DNA from: Blastocatellia bacterium
GTDB taxonomy: Bacteria > Acidobacteriota > Blastocatellia > Chloracidobacteriales > Chloracidobacteriaceae
Length of the DNA stretch: 64,000 nt
Assembly: GCA_019695185.1 (NCBI GenBank)
Contig: JAIBAN010000017.1
Span: 34,589 to 98,588, forward strand
Direction of reading: 5' to 3'
The stretch's first letter is position 1; each line of letters opens with the position of its first letter. The position numbers and the translations under genes are program-made. Below the pieces are notes generated by a model, which was given only the letters and a program-made list of their open reading frames with translations, ran no database searches and had not been told where the DNA came from. Positions 43,117 to 51,770 of this stretch are shown one piece after another.

Positions 43117-44514
43117 ATGAAATTTGATAATCCGCACCTTCTTCGGTTATGCGCCCATCTGCGGGACTGCGGCGGGCGCGTCTTTCTGGTCGGCGGCAGC
43201 GTGCGTGACCAGTTGTTTGGCCTTCCACCCAAGGATTTTGACTGCGAAGTCTATCGGCTTTCCGGCGCGCGGCTGCGGGCTGAACTGGAAAAGCTGGGCC
43301 GGGTCAATGCCGTGGGCGAACAGTTCACTGTGTACAAGTTTCATCCCCGGCACGCTCCCGAACTTGAAATTGATGTCAGCCTGCCGCGCCGCGAATCAAA
43401 AACCGGGAAAGGGCATCGCGGGTTCACCATTGAGGGCGACCCCTGGATGTCGTTTGCCGAAGCGACCCGGCGGCGCGATTTCACCATCAACGCCATGATG
43501 TTTGACCCTTTGGCCGGGGAGCTGGTGGACCCGCAAGGCGGTGAACGGGACGCCCAGGCGCGTGTCCTGCGGATTGTCCATCCGGAAACCTTTGTGGAGG
43601 ATTCCCTGCGCGTCTTGCGGGCCGCTCAGATGGCCGCCCGGTTTGAACTGTCACTTGAACCCGGCACGGTTGAATTGTGTCGTTCCATCGCCTTGGATGA
43701 TTTGCCGTCAGAACGCATCTGGGGCGAAATCGAGAAGCTCCTGCTCAAAGCCGTACAGCCTTCACGCGGGCTGGCGGCGCTTAATGAACTCGGTGTGATT
43801 GACAAACTGTTTCCGGAGCTGGCGGCCTTGCGGGGCTGTCCGCAGGAGCCCGATTTTCATCCTGAAGGTGATGTCTGGGTGCATACCCTCATGTGTGTGG
43901 ACGAGGCCGCCAAGCTGATTGCCGATTTGCCACGGGAAAAACAAATCACCGTCATGCTGGCCATTACCGCGCACGATTTTGGAAAACCTGCCACCACGCT
44001 GGTGCGGGATGGAAGAATTCGCTCTCCCGGCCACGACGAAGCCGGGGTTCCTCTGGCAGAAGCATTTTTGAACCGCCTGGGAGTTCATACCCTGAACGGA
44101 TACGATGTGCGGACCCAGGTGCTGGCACTGGTGCGTGAGCATTTGCGTCCGGGCGAGTTTTTCAAGGCCAGCCCCAAGGCCAGTGACGGTGCCTTTCGCC
44201 GCCTGGTTCGCAAAGTTGACCCGGAACTGCTTTACCGGGTGGCCAAAGCCGATTCCCTGGGGCGGACTCCGCCGGTCAACACGTCCCACATGCAGGAATG
44301 GTTTCTAGCCAGAATCCGGGAACTGGCGCTGGAGCAAGGCCCGCCTGAACCCTTGCTGCTGGGGCGGCATGTTTTGGACCTGGGCGTCCGGCCCGGAAAA
44401 CAGGTCGGTGTGATTGTCAAAGCCGTGTATGAGCAACAACTGGAAGGAACCGTGACGACCCTGACAGAGGCCATTGAGGCGGCCAAACAGGTCATTTCCC
44501 GTAACACTGTGTAA
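43117..44514 (+). CDS. CCA-adding-type tRNA nucleotidyltransferase with HD domain
   Basis: 465 residues. The polymerase-beta-type head has VFLVGGSVRDQLFG, the metal motif DFDCEVYRL and RRDFTINAMMFDPL, followed by the RNA-binding region VEDSLRVLRAAQMAARF. An HD domain (HTLMCVDEA, ITAHDFGKP, HDEAGVPLAE) lies in the C-terminal half, giving phosphohydrolase activity in E. coli-like Cca proteins. It repairs or adds tRNA 3' CCA, needed for the nearby tRNA-Ser(GGA). GGAGGA at 43098-43103 is spaced better for an in-frame TTG at 43111 than for the ATG at 43117; both are possible. A role as poly(A) polymerase cannot be excluded. Confidence 0.9.
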   Translation: MKFDNPHLLRLCAHLRDCGGRVFLVGGSVRDQLFGLPPKDFDCEVYRLSGARLRAELEKLGRVNAVGEQFTVYKFHPRHAPELEIDVSLPRRESKTGKGHRGFTIEGDPWMSFAEATRRRDFTINAMMFDPLAGELVDPQGGERDAQARVLRIVHPETFVEDSLRVLRAAQMAARFELSLEPGTVELCRSIALDDLPSERIWGEIEKLLLKAVQPSRGLAALNELGVIDKLFPELAALRGCPQEPDFHPEGDVWVHTLMCVDEAAKLIADLPREKQITVMLAITAHDFGKPATTLVRDGRIRSPGHDEAGVPLAEAFLNRLGVHTLNGYDVRTQVLALVREHLRPGEFFKASPKASDGAFRRLVRKVDPELLYRVAKADSLGRTPPVNTSHMQEWFLARIRELALEQGPPEPLLLGRHVLDLGVRPGKQVGVIVKAVYEQQLEGTVTTLTEAIEAAKQVISRNTV

Positions 44515-44536
44515 ACGTTGTATGAAGAAAGTACAG

Positions 44537-44570
44537 TTTTCCACAGGTTTTTTAAGCGGTCTGTGGAAAA
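44537..44570. other. Isolated pair of DnaA-box-like nonamers
   Basis: TTTTCCACA at 44537-44545 and its complement TGTGGAAAA at 44562-44570, in inverted order between the CCA enzyme and PhzF-like genes. They are about 12 kb from the origin and might titrate DnaA or regulate the PhzF gene. Confidence 0.35.
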
Positions 44571-44706
44571 GTGGAAAACTTTGTCATGTTTTTCAGCCAA
44601 ACTGCCGGAACCGGGAAATCTGCGAACTTTGGCCAGTCACTCAGGCGTAGTGACTGAACCGCTTCAGAAATCACATCCTCATCATTCTCAAAAAGGAAAC
44701 AACCTT

Positions 44707-45594
44707 ATGTCACGTATCAACGTGCAGATTGTGAATGCTTTTGTTGACGCCGGTCAGGGCGGAAATCCGGCTGGCGTGGTTTTGGACGCCGAACGGTTTT
44801 CCCAGGTAGAAAAACAAAAAATTGCGGCTCTGGTCGGCCTTTCGGAAACGGCTTTTGTGTCACCTTCCCAAACGGCTGCCTTCAAACTGGAATTTTTTAC
44901 CCCCAATCGGCAAATTCCCCATTGCGGGCATGCCACCGTGGGCACTTTTTCCTATCTGGTCCAGTTGGAAAAAGTCACCGGTTCCCACAGCTCCAAGGAA
45001 ACAATTGAAGGAAACCGGGATATTTTCCTGTCAGACGGCATGGCTTTTTTGGAGCAACAAGCCCCGCGCTACACGGTGATACAGGCTGAAACGCAACCCG
45101 TTTCCGAAGCCGCCGTGCTCGAATCGCTCGGAATCACAGCAGCGGAATTGCTTGACGGGCATCATCCGACCATCGTCAATACCGGAGTGAATTTTTTGCT
45201 GATTCCGCTCCGCAATGAAGCCGCCCTGGTCCGGGTCACACCCCATCTGGAACAGATTGAACACATCAGCGAACGCCTTGATTTGATTGGCTATTACGCC
45301 TTTTCACAGGACGTGCGCAAACCCGGACGCGATGCCGGAGCCCGCATGTTTGCCCCACGGTTCGGCATTTCCGAAGAATCCGCCACCGGGATGGCTGCCG
45401 GGCCACTGGGCTGTTACCTGTATGATTTTCTGGGGGTCAAAAAGGAAAAACTCGTGCTTGAGCAGGGCCACCTGATGAAAAAACCTTCACCCAGTGAACT
45501 GAACGTTCATCTTACTTTGGAAGATGGAAGGATTGCCCGCTTGATGGTTGGGGGACGGGCGACGGTTTCCCACGTGATGGAAGTGGAGATTTAG
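44707..45594 (+). CDS. PhzF-family isomerase/epimerase-like protein
   Basis: 295 residues of the two-lobed diaminopimelate-epimerase fold. The catalytic glutamate is Glu47 in GLSETAFV; other family marks are AGQGGNPAGVVLD, TPNRQIPHCGHATVG and SEESATGMAAG. PhzF isomerises an intermediate in phenazine synthesis, but most family members are outside phenazine clusters and no other phz gene is here, so the substrate is unknown. The ATG at 44707 has AAGGAAAC upstream; the in-frame start at 44518 runs through non-coding-like sequence with DnaA-like boxes. The stop TAG starts a CAGGGTT heptamer array. Confidence 0.87.
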   Translation: MSRINVQIVNAFVDAGQGGNPAGVVLDAERFSQVEKQKIAALVGLSETAFVSPSQTAAFKLEFFTPNRQIPHCGHATVGTFSYLVQLEKVTGSHSSKETIEGNRDIFLSDGMAFLEQQAPRYTVIQAETQPVSEAAVLESLGITAAELLDGHHPTIVNTGVNFLLIPLRNEAALVRVTPHLEQIEHISERLDLIGYYAFSQDVRKPGRDAGARMFAPRFGISEESATGMAAGPLGCYLYDFLGVKKEKLVLEQGHLMKKPSPSELNVHLTLEDGRIARLMVGGRATVSHVMEVEI

Positions 45595-45610
45595 GGTTCA
45601 GGGTTCAGGT
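45592..45610 (+). repeat. CAGGGTT heptamers starting at a stop codon
   Basis: TAGGGTT, CAGGGTT, CAGGTCT begin at the TAG of the PhzF-like gene, reading sense. The same unit follows the TAG of the ATP-grasp gene (56382). Confidence 0.7.
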
Positions 45611-45746
45611 CTTTTGGAGTGCGGGGACTTGTCACCGCTTTGTTTTTCGGCGACTTGTCGCCGACTTCGGCTTTTGATGTTTTCGTCAAGTGGTGGCGAC
45701 AGGTCGCCACCAGTGAAAGCGGCGACAAGTCGCCGCACTCCAAAAA
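45611..45746. repeat. REP-like nested palindromic element
   Basis: Outer arms 45613-45641 and 45717-45746 (core GGAGTGCGG and CCGCACTCC) pair with about two mismatches. Inside are two more perfect palindromes, CGGCGACT-TGTCGCCG like (45649-45664) and GGTGGCGAC/GTCGCCACC (45692-45711). All share GCGAC/GTCGC. It separates two convergent genes and probably is a dispersed palindromic element with possible terminator action. Confidence 0.75.
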
Positions 45747-45758
45747 AACCGTAACCCT

Positions 45759-46670
45759 TTAGGCATGCTCAAACAAACGATTGGAAAGCACTTCGACCCG
45801 TACTTTTTCCTGGAGTGCAATCTGCCATTCATAGGGAATGGCCTGCCGCCCAAAACGAGCGCCTAAGACACCTCCGGCCACAGCCCCATTGATATCGGTG
45901 GCTCCGCCCAAGGCCAGCACGCTCAACAGACCTTCTTTGAACGACGGGGCCTGTTGGGCTGCCCACAGGGCGACGGCCAATGTGCCCAGAGCCGTCCCGG
46001 AAGCATCCAGTTTATCGGCAGCCAGTCCGGGAGCCGCTTTTACCGTTTCGCGGACCTGCACGTTTTTGTCCGACAAAAACGTAGTCAACGAATCAAATGC
46101 CTTGGCGTCATTTTGGGTAAACCGGCTAATCAGGTAATTGAGGGCCACGGCTCCGTGGGTGCAGCGGTCGTCCCAATGGGTCAGGCGGGCCACGGTAATG
46201 GTGTCGGCCACCAGTTTTTCCGGTCGCCGGGCGTGATAGAGGGCCACCGGGATGGTGCGGGCGAAATGTCCTGCATCAGGTGGCTCAAACGCGACATCGA
46301 GAGATGCGCCTTCCGAGGCTTCTTCCCAGCGTTCGCCTTCTGCCAGCCGGGCCACCACATGGGCCGTGAGCGGGGTCAGGTTTTTCGGGTGCGTTCCGTA
46401 CCAGCCACGCAGCCGCCGCACCATATCCGACGGATTGATGGACCGTTGTGTACAGATGCTTTCCAATGTCAGTGCCATCAGGTTGGCATCATCGGTATCG
46501 TCGCCGGCAGCGAATTTCCAGGGACCGCTTTCCGTTTCACGGCCTGCTGCCCCAGGGGCTGGAAGATTGGCAAGCGCCTTGATTTCTTTGCTTGACTGGC
46601 CTTTGACCGGCGCGCCGAGCGCATCGCCCAGTGCAACCCCCAAAAGACAACCCTGAAAACGTTCTTTCAT
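45759..46670 (-). CDS. ADP-ribosylglycohydrolase-family protein
   Basis: 303 residues, all-helical. Family marks are GCLLGVALGDALGAP, the metal site GDDTDDANLM and the C-terminal GGATDINGAVAGGVLGARFG, which together bind two Mg ions in DraG/ARH enzymes that remove ADP-ribose from proteins or other targets. The first metal motif reads GDDTDDANL rather than the more common TDDT spacing seen in some members, still with the acidic residues. No ADP-ribosyltransferase or nitrogenase gene is nearby, so the substrate is open. Confidence 0.88.
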   Translation of the reverse strand: MKERFQGCLLGVALGDALGAPVKGQSSKEIKALANLPAPGAAGRETESGPWKFAAGDDTDDANLMALTLESICTQRSINPSDMVRRLRGWYGTHPKNLTPLTAHVVARLAEGERWEEASEGASLDVAFEPPDAGHFARTIPVALYHARRPEKLVADTITVARLTHWDDRCTHGAVALNYLISRFTQNDAKAFDSLTTFLSDKNVQVRETVKAAPGLAADKLDASGTALGTLAVALWAAQQAPSFKEGLLSVLALGGATDINGAVAGGVLGARFGRQAIPYEWQIALQEKVRVEVLSNRLFEHA

Positions 46671-46763
46671 TACGCCTCCAAAGAAGGAATGTATGAATGT
46701 CTGTTGATTGGATTAAAGAGAAGGCCATCTTGTACCACGCCCAATGGCCGGGAAGCAAATAGC

Positions 46764-46917
46764 GGTCAGCAATCAGCAATCAGCAATCAGCAATCTTTTG
46801 GAGCAAACAGGTTGAAATGTCCTCATACCTGTGCCAGAAAGCAAAACGGATAAACTTGATGTCCGGGCTTGGGAAGCGACAGGGAAGAAAAGCTGAAAGC
46901 TGAAGGCTGAAAAGCTG
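46764..46917. repeat. Heptamer arrays upstream of divergent genes
   Basis: Minus-oriented TGATTGC units (46795 down to 46764; three exact, then TGACCGC) and plus-oriented TGAAAGC, TGAAGGC, TGAAAAG (46893-46913). Here the arrays lie between two gene starts and are not complementary to each other, an exception to the 3'-end rule. Confidence 0.75.
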
Positions 46918-46927
46918 GTTGCCTGAT

Positions 46928-47887
46928 ATGAAAATTTTCAAACACCGCTGGATTTGGAAAGGGCTGTTGATGCTGGTCCTGCTCTTTCTGATTTTGCGGA
47001 AAATCGAATTTCAACAGCTTTCCAGAGCCTTTGAGCACGCTGACTGGCGCTATATTGCAGGTGGCATTGTGCTCAGTGTGGTCATGGTCTGGCTCCGGAT
47101 TTACAAATGGCAGGCACTCTTGCAACCGGCTGCCAAATCCATTGGAACTCCCCGGATTTCCTTTTTCCAGGCTGCCAAATCCATGCTGGGCGGAATGGCT
47201 TTCGGCCTGATAACACCGGCCAGAGCAGGGGAATTCGGACGGATTTGGTTCCTGCCGACGGAAGTCCGAACGGTTGCCACCGGACTCTTTTTTGTGGACC
47301 GGGCGGTTGATTTGGTCACTGTTTTGATGACTGCCCTGATTGGCTCGGCCAAATTTCTGTCCTTTCAGATGAAGCTGGCTGTCAGCGGGATTTTGCTTTT
47401 AACCGTGATTGGGGTGTTAGCCTGGCCCGTGATTGTGCCCTGGACCTTGACCTGGTTTCCCTTCCCCAAAAAACTACAGGTTCAGCTTGAAGAAATGGCC
47501 AAAGGGTTGACGGCGCTTCGCTATCGTGACCTGGGCTGGAACCTGACCTTGGGAATGGGACTGATGGTGCTGGATGTCTGGTGCCTCTATTGGATGATTT
47601 TCACCTTTGAGCCGGTCACCCTGGAGGCTGCCACCTTTGCCTTTCCCCTGATTCTGCTTTCGACGTTGATTCCGGTAACGCTGGGCGGTGTCGGTGTGCG
47701 CGAAGGAACCGCCGTCTATGTTCTGAAATATTTTCACGTGAGCGAGTTGGCTGCTTTCAACTCCGCTTTCCTGTTGTACCTTTTCAATTCATTGATTCCC
47801 GGTTTGTGGGGCATTCTTTACGTCCGGGAAATTGGCGGCAGTCGAATGGTCGCACCGGCACCAACGGAAAGCGAGGATGCAGGGTGA
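46928..47887 (+). CDS. LPG_synthase_TM (UPF0104/AglD2-like) membrane protein
   Basis: 319 residues with about eight membrane helices. It belongs to the lysylphosphatidylglycerol synthetase membrane-region family: LITPARAGEFGRIWFL and TLGGVGVREGTAVYVL are its characteristic segments. The aminoacyl-transfer domain of MprF is absent, so it is probably a flippase-like or lipid-associated membrane protein. The ATG at 46928 is used; TTG at 46919 would add three residues. The following SDR gene starts on a GTGA overlap with its stop codon, so the two are translationally coupled. Confidence 0.85.
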   Translation: MKIFKHRWIWKGLLMLVLLFLILRKIEFQQLSRAFEHADWRYIAGGIVLSVVMVWLRIYKWQALLQPAAKSIGTPRISFFQAAKSMLGGMAFGLITPARAGEFGRIWFLPTEVRTVATGLFFVDRAVDLVTVLMTALIGSAKFLSFQMKLAVSGILLLTVIGVLAWPVIVPWTLTWFPFPKKLQVQLEEMAKGLTALRYRDLGWNLTLGMGLMVLDVWCLYWMIFTFEPVTLEAATFAFPLILLSTLIPVTLGGVGVREGTAVYVLKYFHVSELAAFNSAFLLYLFNSLIPGLWGILYVREIGGSRMVAPAPTESEDAG

Positions 47888-48597
47888 ATCTGGCAGGGAA
47901 AACGGCATTGGTGACCGGCGGAGCACGGCGTCTGGGGCGCGTTCTGGCCGAAACCCTGGCGCAAGCCGGATGTGACATCGCCCTGCATTTCAATACTTCC
48001 ATCACAGAGGCCGAGGAAACCGCGACCGCTTTGCAGGGATTTGGAGTGCGGGCAATTCCCTTCCGGGCGGACCTGGGGCAGACAACCCAAATTGACTTTC
48101 TGGTGGCCCAGGCTGCTGCCGTTTTCGGGCGGATTGACGTGCTTGTCAATAATGCCGCCGTGTTTGAACGGCATCCGGTTTCCGCCTTGACCGAAGAAAT
48201 CTGGGACCAGACACTGGACCTCAATCTGAAGGCTCCGTTTTGGTGCGCCCGTGCCGTCCGGGAAATCATGTTGCGTCAGGGAGGCGGAAAAATTATCAAT
48301 CTGGCCTGTGTTGGCGCTTTCCGCCCCTGGGCAAATTTTTTGCCCTATTGCGTATCCAAAGCCGGTGTCGTCATGCTGACACAAACATTGGCCAAAGCGT
48401 TTGCGCCGCAGATTCAAGTCAACGCCATTGCTCCCGGCATCGTGCAGTTTCCCGAAACAGACGGGAAACTTCCCCGTGCTCCACAGGATGCGCCCACGGT
48501 CACACCCCAGGAAATCGCCAAAGCCCTTTTGTTTTTGCTTGAAAACGATGGTGTAAACGGCGAAACCCTGGTGGTGGATGGCGGCTGGCGGCTATAA
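47884..48597 (+). CDS. SDR-family oxidoreductase, pteridine-reductase-like
   Basis: 237 residues. The Rossmann NADP site is ALVTGGARRLGRVLAE, with NNAAVFERH and the active-site pair YCVSKAG (Tyr, Lys). In the place of the usual catalytic Ser (INIxS) the sequence is INLACVGA, so Ser is Cys here. Pteridine reductases and FolM proteins also deviate at this position, and the TGGARRLG start with an Arg pair is like theirs, so reduction of a pterin is a reasonable guess. The GTG start at 47884 overlaps the stop of the preceding gene, with GAGG seven bases upstream. Confidence 0.85.
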   Translation: MNLAGKTALVTGGARRLGRVLAETLAQAGCDIALHFNTSITEAEETATALQGFGVRAIPFRADLGQTTQIDFLVAQAAAVFGRIDVLVNNAAVFERHPVSALTEEIWDQTLDLNLKAPFWCARAVREIMLRQGGGKIINLACVGAFRPWANFLPYCVSKAGVVMLTQTLAKAFAPQIQVNAIAPGIVQFPETDGKLPRAPQDAPTVTPQEIAKALLFLLENDGVNGETLVVDGGWRL

Positions 48598-48601
48598 AAT
48601 T

Positions 48602-48621
48602 CCTGGGGTTCACACCCCAGG
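48602..48621. repeat. Perfect 8-base hairpin element
   Basis: CCTGGGGT (48602-48609) and ACCCCAGG (48614-48621), loop TCAC, directly after the SDR gene. No T run follows, so it resembles a dispersed palindrome more than a standard terminator. Confidence 0.65.
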
Positions 48622-48745
48622 CTACAATCTGCCGCAGCTCTGCTGCTGAAAGGCAGAACCTTTTCAAATCTAAACATCAATCTGAGGATGATTTGGTGCA
48701 ATCCTCATCAATGCTCAAACAACAACAATATTTTTAAGGCTGGCT

Positions 48746-50875
48746 ATGAAGTATTTCTCATTTTTTCTGCTGGTGTGTTTAAGCGTTTCCGGTTTTGTCT
48801 GGCTTCCTTCCAAAAAAGTTGTGACAGTTCGCGCTGAGTCTCCGGAAAGCAGCACCTTTCAATGGACTTTGAATGGTCCTTTTGGTGGTACGGTCCGGTC
48901 ATTGGTGCAAAACCCCAAACAACCGGAACGGTTCTTTCTCGGAACCGGAGACGGACAACTCTATCTTTCAAATGACAAAGCCCAAAGCTGGAAATGGCTG
49001 CCGACGTTGCATCGTCCGGGCTTCATTATTGATAACCTGCTGATTGACCCGCGCGCCTCTGAAACGGTGTACCTTTCGATGTGGTCCCTGGCCAATGACC
49101 GGGACGGCGGCATTTTCAAAAGTACGGACGGCGGCGAACATTGGAAAGAACTCTTTCAGGGGCATTCGGTCCGGGCATTGACCATGGCCGACCAGGATTC
49201 CAGCCTGCTGGTTGCCGGAGCCCTGGACGGCGTGTATCGCAGCACGGACGCCGGGAAATCCTGGAAGCTGATTTCGCCTGCAAACGATGCGGAAATTCGC
49301 AATATTGAATCCGTTGCGATTGACCCCCGTGATGGGGATACCGTTTTTGCCGGAACCTGGCACCTGCCCTGGAAAACCACGGATGGCGGCAAAAACTGGG
49401 TTTCCATCAAAGGCGCGGAAACCATGATTTTGGATGATTCCGACATTTTCAGCATTGCGATTGACCGTTCCCTGCCCGACCGCATGTTTTGCAGTGCCTG
49501 TAGCGGCATTTATCAAAGCAACGACCGGGGGCGAAACTGGACGAAATTCCAAGGCATTCCTTACAGCGCACGCCGGACCCACATCATTTACCAACATCCA
49601 ACGAAACCGGCGACCCTTTTTGCCTGTACGACCGAAGGATTGTGGCGCACCACTGACGGTGGCCAGACCTGGCGGGTATTGACCAAACAAATCGTGGTCA
49701 ACGCCATCGAGATTGACGAACACGAACCCGACCGGGTTGTGATTGGTACTCAAAACAGCGGCGTACTGGTCAGCCAGGATGGCGGTGAAACATTTTTACC
49801 CTCGAACCTTGGCTTTGCCACCTATCAGGTTTCGAGCCTCGTGCCGGACCCTTTGCAGCGCGGGCGGGTTTTTGCCTCGGTGCTGTACAATGGACTTGAA
49901 GGCGGGGTTTACGTCTCGGAGGACAATGGCCGCTCATGGCGTCCGTCGTCCCAAGGGTTGGGAATCCGTGATGTTTATTCAGTCACTGTTAATCCGAACA
50001 ATCCAAAGCAGCTCTATGCAGCTACGAATACCGGGTTGTTTCTTTCGGAAAATTCGGGTTTGACCTGGAATCGTCTGGAAATCACGGCCAAAGCCGCACC
50101 GCCATCAGCCAAACCGACAGGGAAAGGAAAAGGGAAACCCCGCAGTCGTTCGGTGGTGGCGCGTCCGAAGTCCCGCCCGAAAACCCCTGCCCCACCACCC
50201 GGACCCAAGCTCCACAACCTGGATGGCCATGTCATGGAAGTGGCTTTGACGACTGACGGCAAAAAAGCGGTTCTGCTGGCAGCCAGTTGGGATGGCCTGT
50301 TTCGCAGTTCCGACCCGAAACGCGGCTGGGAAAAACTGACTATCACAGGGTACGAAGGCCGGGTTTTTGCCGTGGTTGTGCCACCGCTTCAGCCGAACTG
50401 GATGTATGTCGGTACCTCGGACGGACTGTTTGTCAGTCGTGACAAAGGCGTTACGTGGGAACATATTGAAATGGACGGGCGGGACCACTCGTTTGTGCAT
50501 GAAATTGCCGTTAATCCAAATCGCCCGGAAATTATTGCTGTTGGAACCCGGCGGTCGCTGTACATCACCAAAGATGGGATGAAAACCTGGGAGCGTCGTG
50601 GCAGAGGAATTCCTTATGGCGATATTGCCGCCATCCGGTTTAATCCGCGTGACGACAAACAAATTTTGGTGGGCGAAGTTGGTGAAGGCGGGCTGTATCT
50701 GTCCACCGACGGCGGCGACCATTTCCGCCGGATTGACCGCGAGGACCTGCCCAGCAAACGGGTCTGGACGGTGGCCTTTGACCTGTTTGAGGAAAATCAG
50801 GTGTACGCCGGTTCGTTTTCATCGGGAGTGCTGGTGGGGGCACCCTCGCGCCCCCACGTGACGGCTGGCAACTGA
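48746..50875 (+). CDS. Secreted BNR/Asp-box multi-propeller protein
   Basis: 709 residues. A signal peptide (FFLLVCLSVSGFVWLPS) is followed by about thirteen Asp-box repeats of the form S/T-x-D-x-G-x-x-W (for example STDGGEHWKEL, TTDGGQTWRVL, SRDKGVTWEHI). They should build two propellers separated by a Pro/Lys/Arg-rich linker at about residues 450-490. The arrangement is like sortilin/VPS10, YCF48 and BNR glycosidase-like proteins. No sialidase catalytic residues could be assigned, so binding rather than catalysis is more likely. It stands alone, 148 bases after the SDR gene. Confidence 0.8.
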   Translation: MKYFSFFLLVCLSVSGFVWLPSKKVVTVRAESPESSTFQWTLNGPFGGTVRSLVQNPKQPERFFLGTGDGQLYLSNDKAQSWKWLPTLHRPGFIIDNLLIDPRASETVYLSMWSLANDRDGGIFKSTDGGEHWKELFQGHSVRALTMADQDSSLLVAGALDGVYRSTDAGKSWKLISPANDAEIRNIESVAIDPRDGDTVFAGTWHLPWKTTDGGKNWVSIKGAETMILDDSDIFSIAIDRSLPDRMFCSACSGIYQSNDRGRNWTKFQGIPYSARRTHIIYQHPTKPATLFACTTEGLWRTTDGGQTWRVLTKQIVVNAIEIDEHEPDRVVIGTQNSGVLVSQDGGETFLPSNLGFATYQVSSLVPDPLQRGRVFASVLYNGLEGGVYVSEDNGRSWRPSSQGLGIRDVYSVTVNPNNPKQLYAATNTGLFLSENSGLTWNRLEITAKAAPPSAKPTGKGKGKPRSRSVVARPKSRPKTPAPPPGPKLHNLDGHVMEVALTTDGKKAVLLAASWDGLFRSSDPKRGWEKLTITGYEGRVFAVVVPPLQPNWMYVGTSDGLFVSRDKGVTWEHIEMDGRDHSFVHEIAVNPNRPEIIAVGTRRSLYITKDGMKTWERRGRGIPYGDIAAIRFNPRDDKQILVGEVGEGGLYLSTDGGDHFRRIDREDLPSKRVWTVAFDLFEENQVYAGSFSSGVLVGAPSRPHVTAGN

Positions 50876-50895
50876 AGTTTTGAAAGACAGTTTTT

Positions 50896-50957
50896 AACCG
50901 CGAAATACGCAAAGAAAGAAAAAATTTGTTTTTGCGTATTTCGCGTATTTCGCGGTT
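50896..50957. repeat. Inverted repeat with CGCGTATTT units
   Basis: AACCGCGAAATACGCAAA on the left pairs with TTTGCGTATTTCGCG and CGCGGTT on the right; the right arm has one extra nine-base unit (CGCGTATTT). It lies between the BNR and phosphatase genes, just after the former. Confidence 0.7.
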
Positions 50958-50972
50958 TATGATCTTAAAAAT

Positions 50973-51575
50973 ATGAAGTGCAAGTGGTTTTTTATTCTGA
51001 TTCTGTCAATCTTTTTTCATCTGCCTGTTTGGGGGCAAAATGAAGAACAAAAAACAGTTCCTGAACAAACAAAATCTATGAAGAAAAAAGGAAAACCTTT
51101 AGTTGCGGTCAAAAGCGAAGAAATTGACAATTTTTATCAAGTGGACAAGACGCTCTATCGCGGAGCCCAGCCAACCAAGGTCGGGATGGTTGAGTTGAAA
51201 AATCTGGGGATTAAAACCCTGGTCAGTCTACGTTCGGGAACGGGCGATGACCTCAAACGAATTGGTGCTACCGGTTTGACCTGTCTCAATGTTCCGGTCA
51301 GTTGGAATCCGTTGCGTGGCCCCAAAGACGAAGCGGTGGTCAAGTTTCTCCAAACCGTAACCGACCCTGCCAATCAGCCGGTGTTTGTTCATTGCCGCCA
51401 GGGAGTTGACCGCACGGGTGTCATGATGGCGGCTTACCGGGTTGTTATCCAGGGTTGGGATAAAGAAGAAGCGATTGAAGAAATGCAGCAAGTCGGCTCA
51501 CATTCACGATATATTAAATATGAAGGATATTTGAAAAAAATGGATGTGAATAAAATCCGAAAAGAATTGAAATAA
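50973..51575 (+). CDS. Exported dual-specificity-type phosphatase
   Basis: 200 residues. A signal peptide (WFFILILSIFFHLPVWG) and a Lys-rich stretch precede a DSP/PTP-like domain. The P-loop is HCRQGVDRTG (CX5R with catalytic Cys and Arg), with the general acid probably in the WNPLRGPKD loop. YRGAQPTKVGMVELKNLGIKTLVSLR is the typical start of this DSP group, which acts on phosphotyrosine, inositol phosphates or other phosphates. The export signal suggests a substrate outside the cytoplasm, which is uncommon for this fold. Confidence 0.88.
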   Translation: MKCKWFFILILSIFFHLPVWGQNEEQKTVPEQTKSMKKKGKPLVAVKSEEIDNFYQVDKTLYRGAQPTKVGMVELKNLGIKTLVSLRSGTGDDLKRIGATGLTCLNVPVSWNPLRGPKDEAVVKFLQTVTDPANQPVFVHCRQGVDRTGVMMAAYRVVIQGWDKEEAIEEMQQVGSHSRYIKYEGYLKKMDVNKIRKELK

Positions 51576-51770
51576 TCCGTTGATAGAAAGTTTGTTCACC
51601 ACTTAACCCCTTATCCTTCGTTTGGGGAATAATCCTCAACCCCAAAATCCTGATGGAAGACTTCCCCCGTTTTTTCCTGCCACGTGGTAAAATGCTTCGG
51701 ATAAAACCGTTGTATTCAACAACCTGCTCTCCGAAATTCAACCATTGATTTCGTGAAGGAAACGGCTGCC

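Noticed and set aside
44707..45594. Phenazine biosynthesis
   Set aside because: Only a PhzF-like gene is present; the family is broad and no other phz gene is visible.
45759..46670. Nitrogenase control by DraG
   Set aside because: The protein is of the same broad family, but no nif or draT gene is visible; target left open.
48746..50875. Photosystem II assembly factor or sialidase
   Set aside because: Asp-box repeats alone cause such names; no photosynthesis genes and no assignable sialidase catalytic residues.
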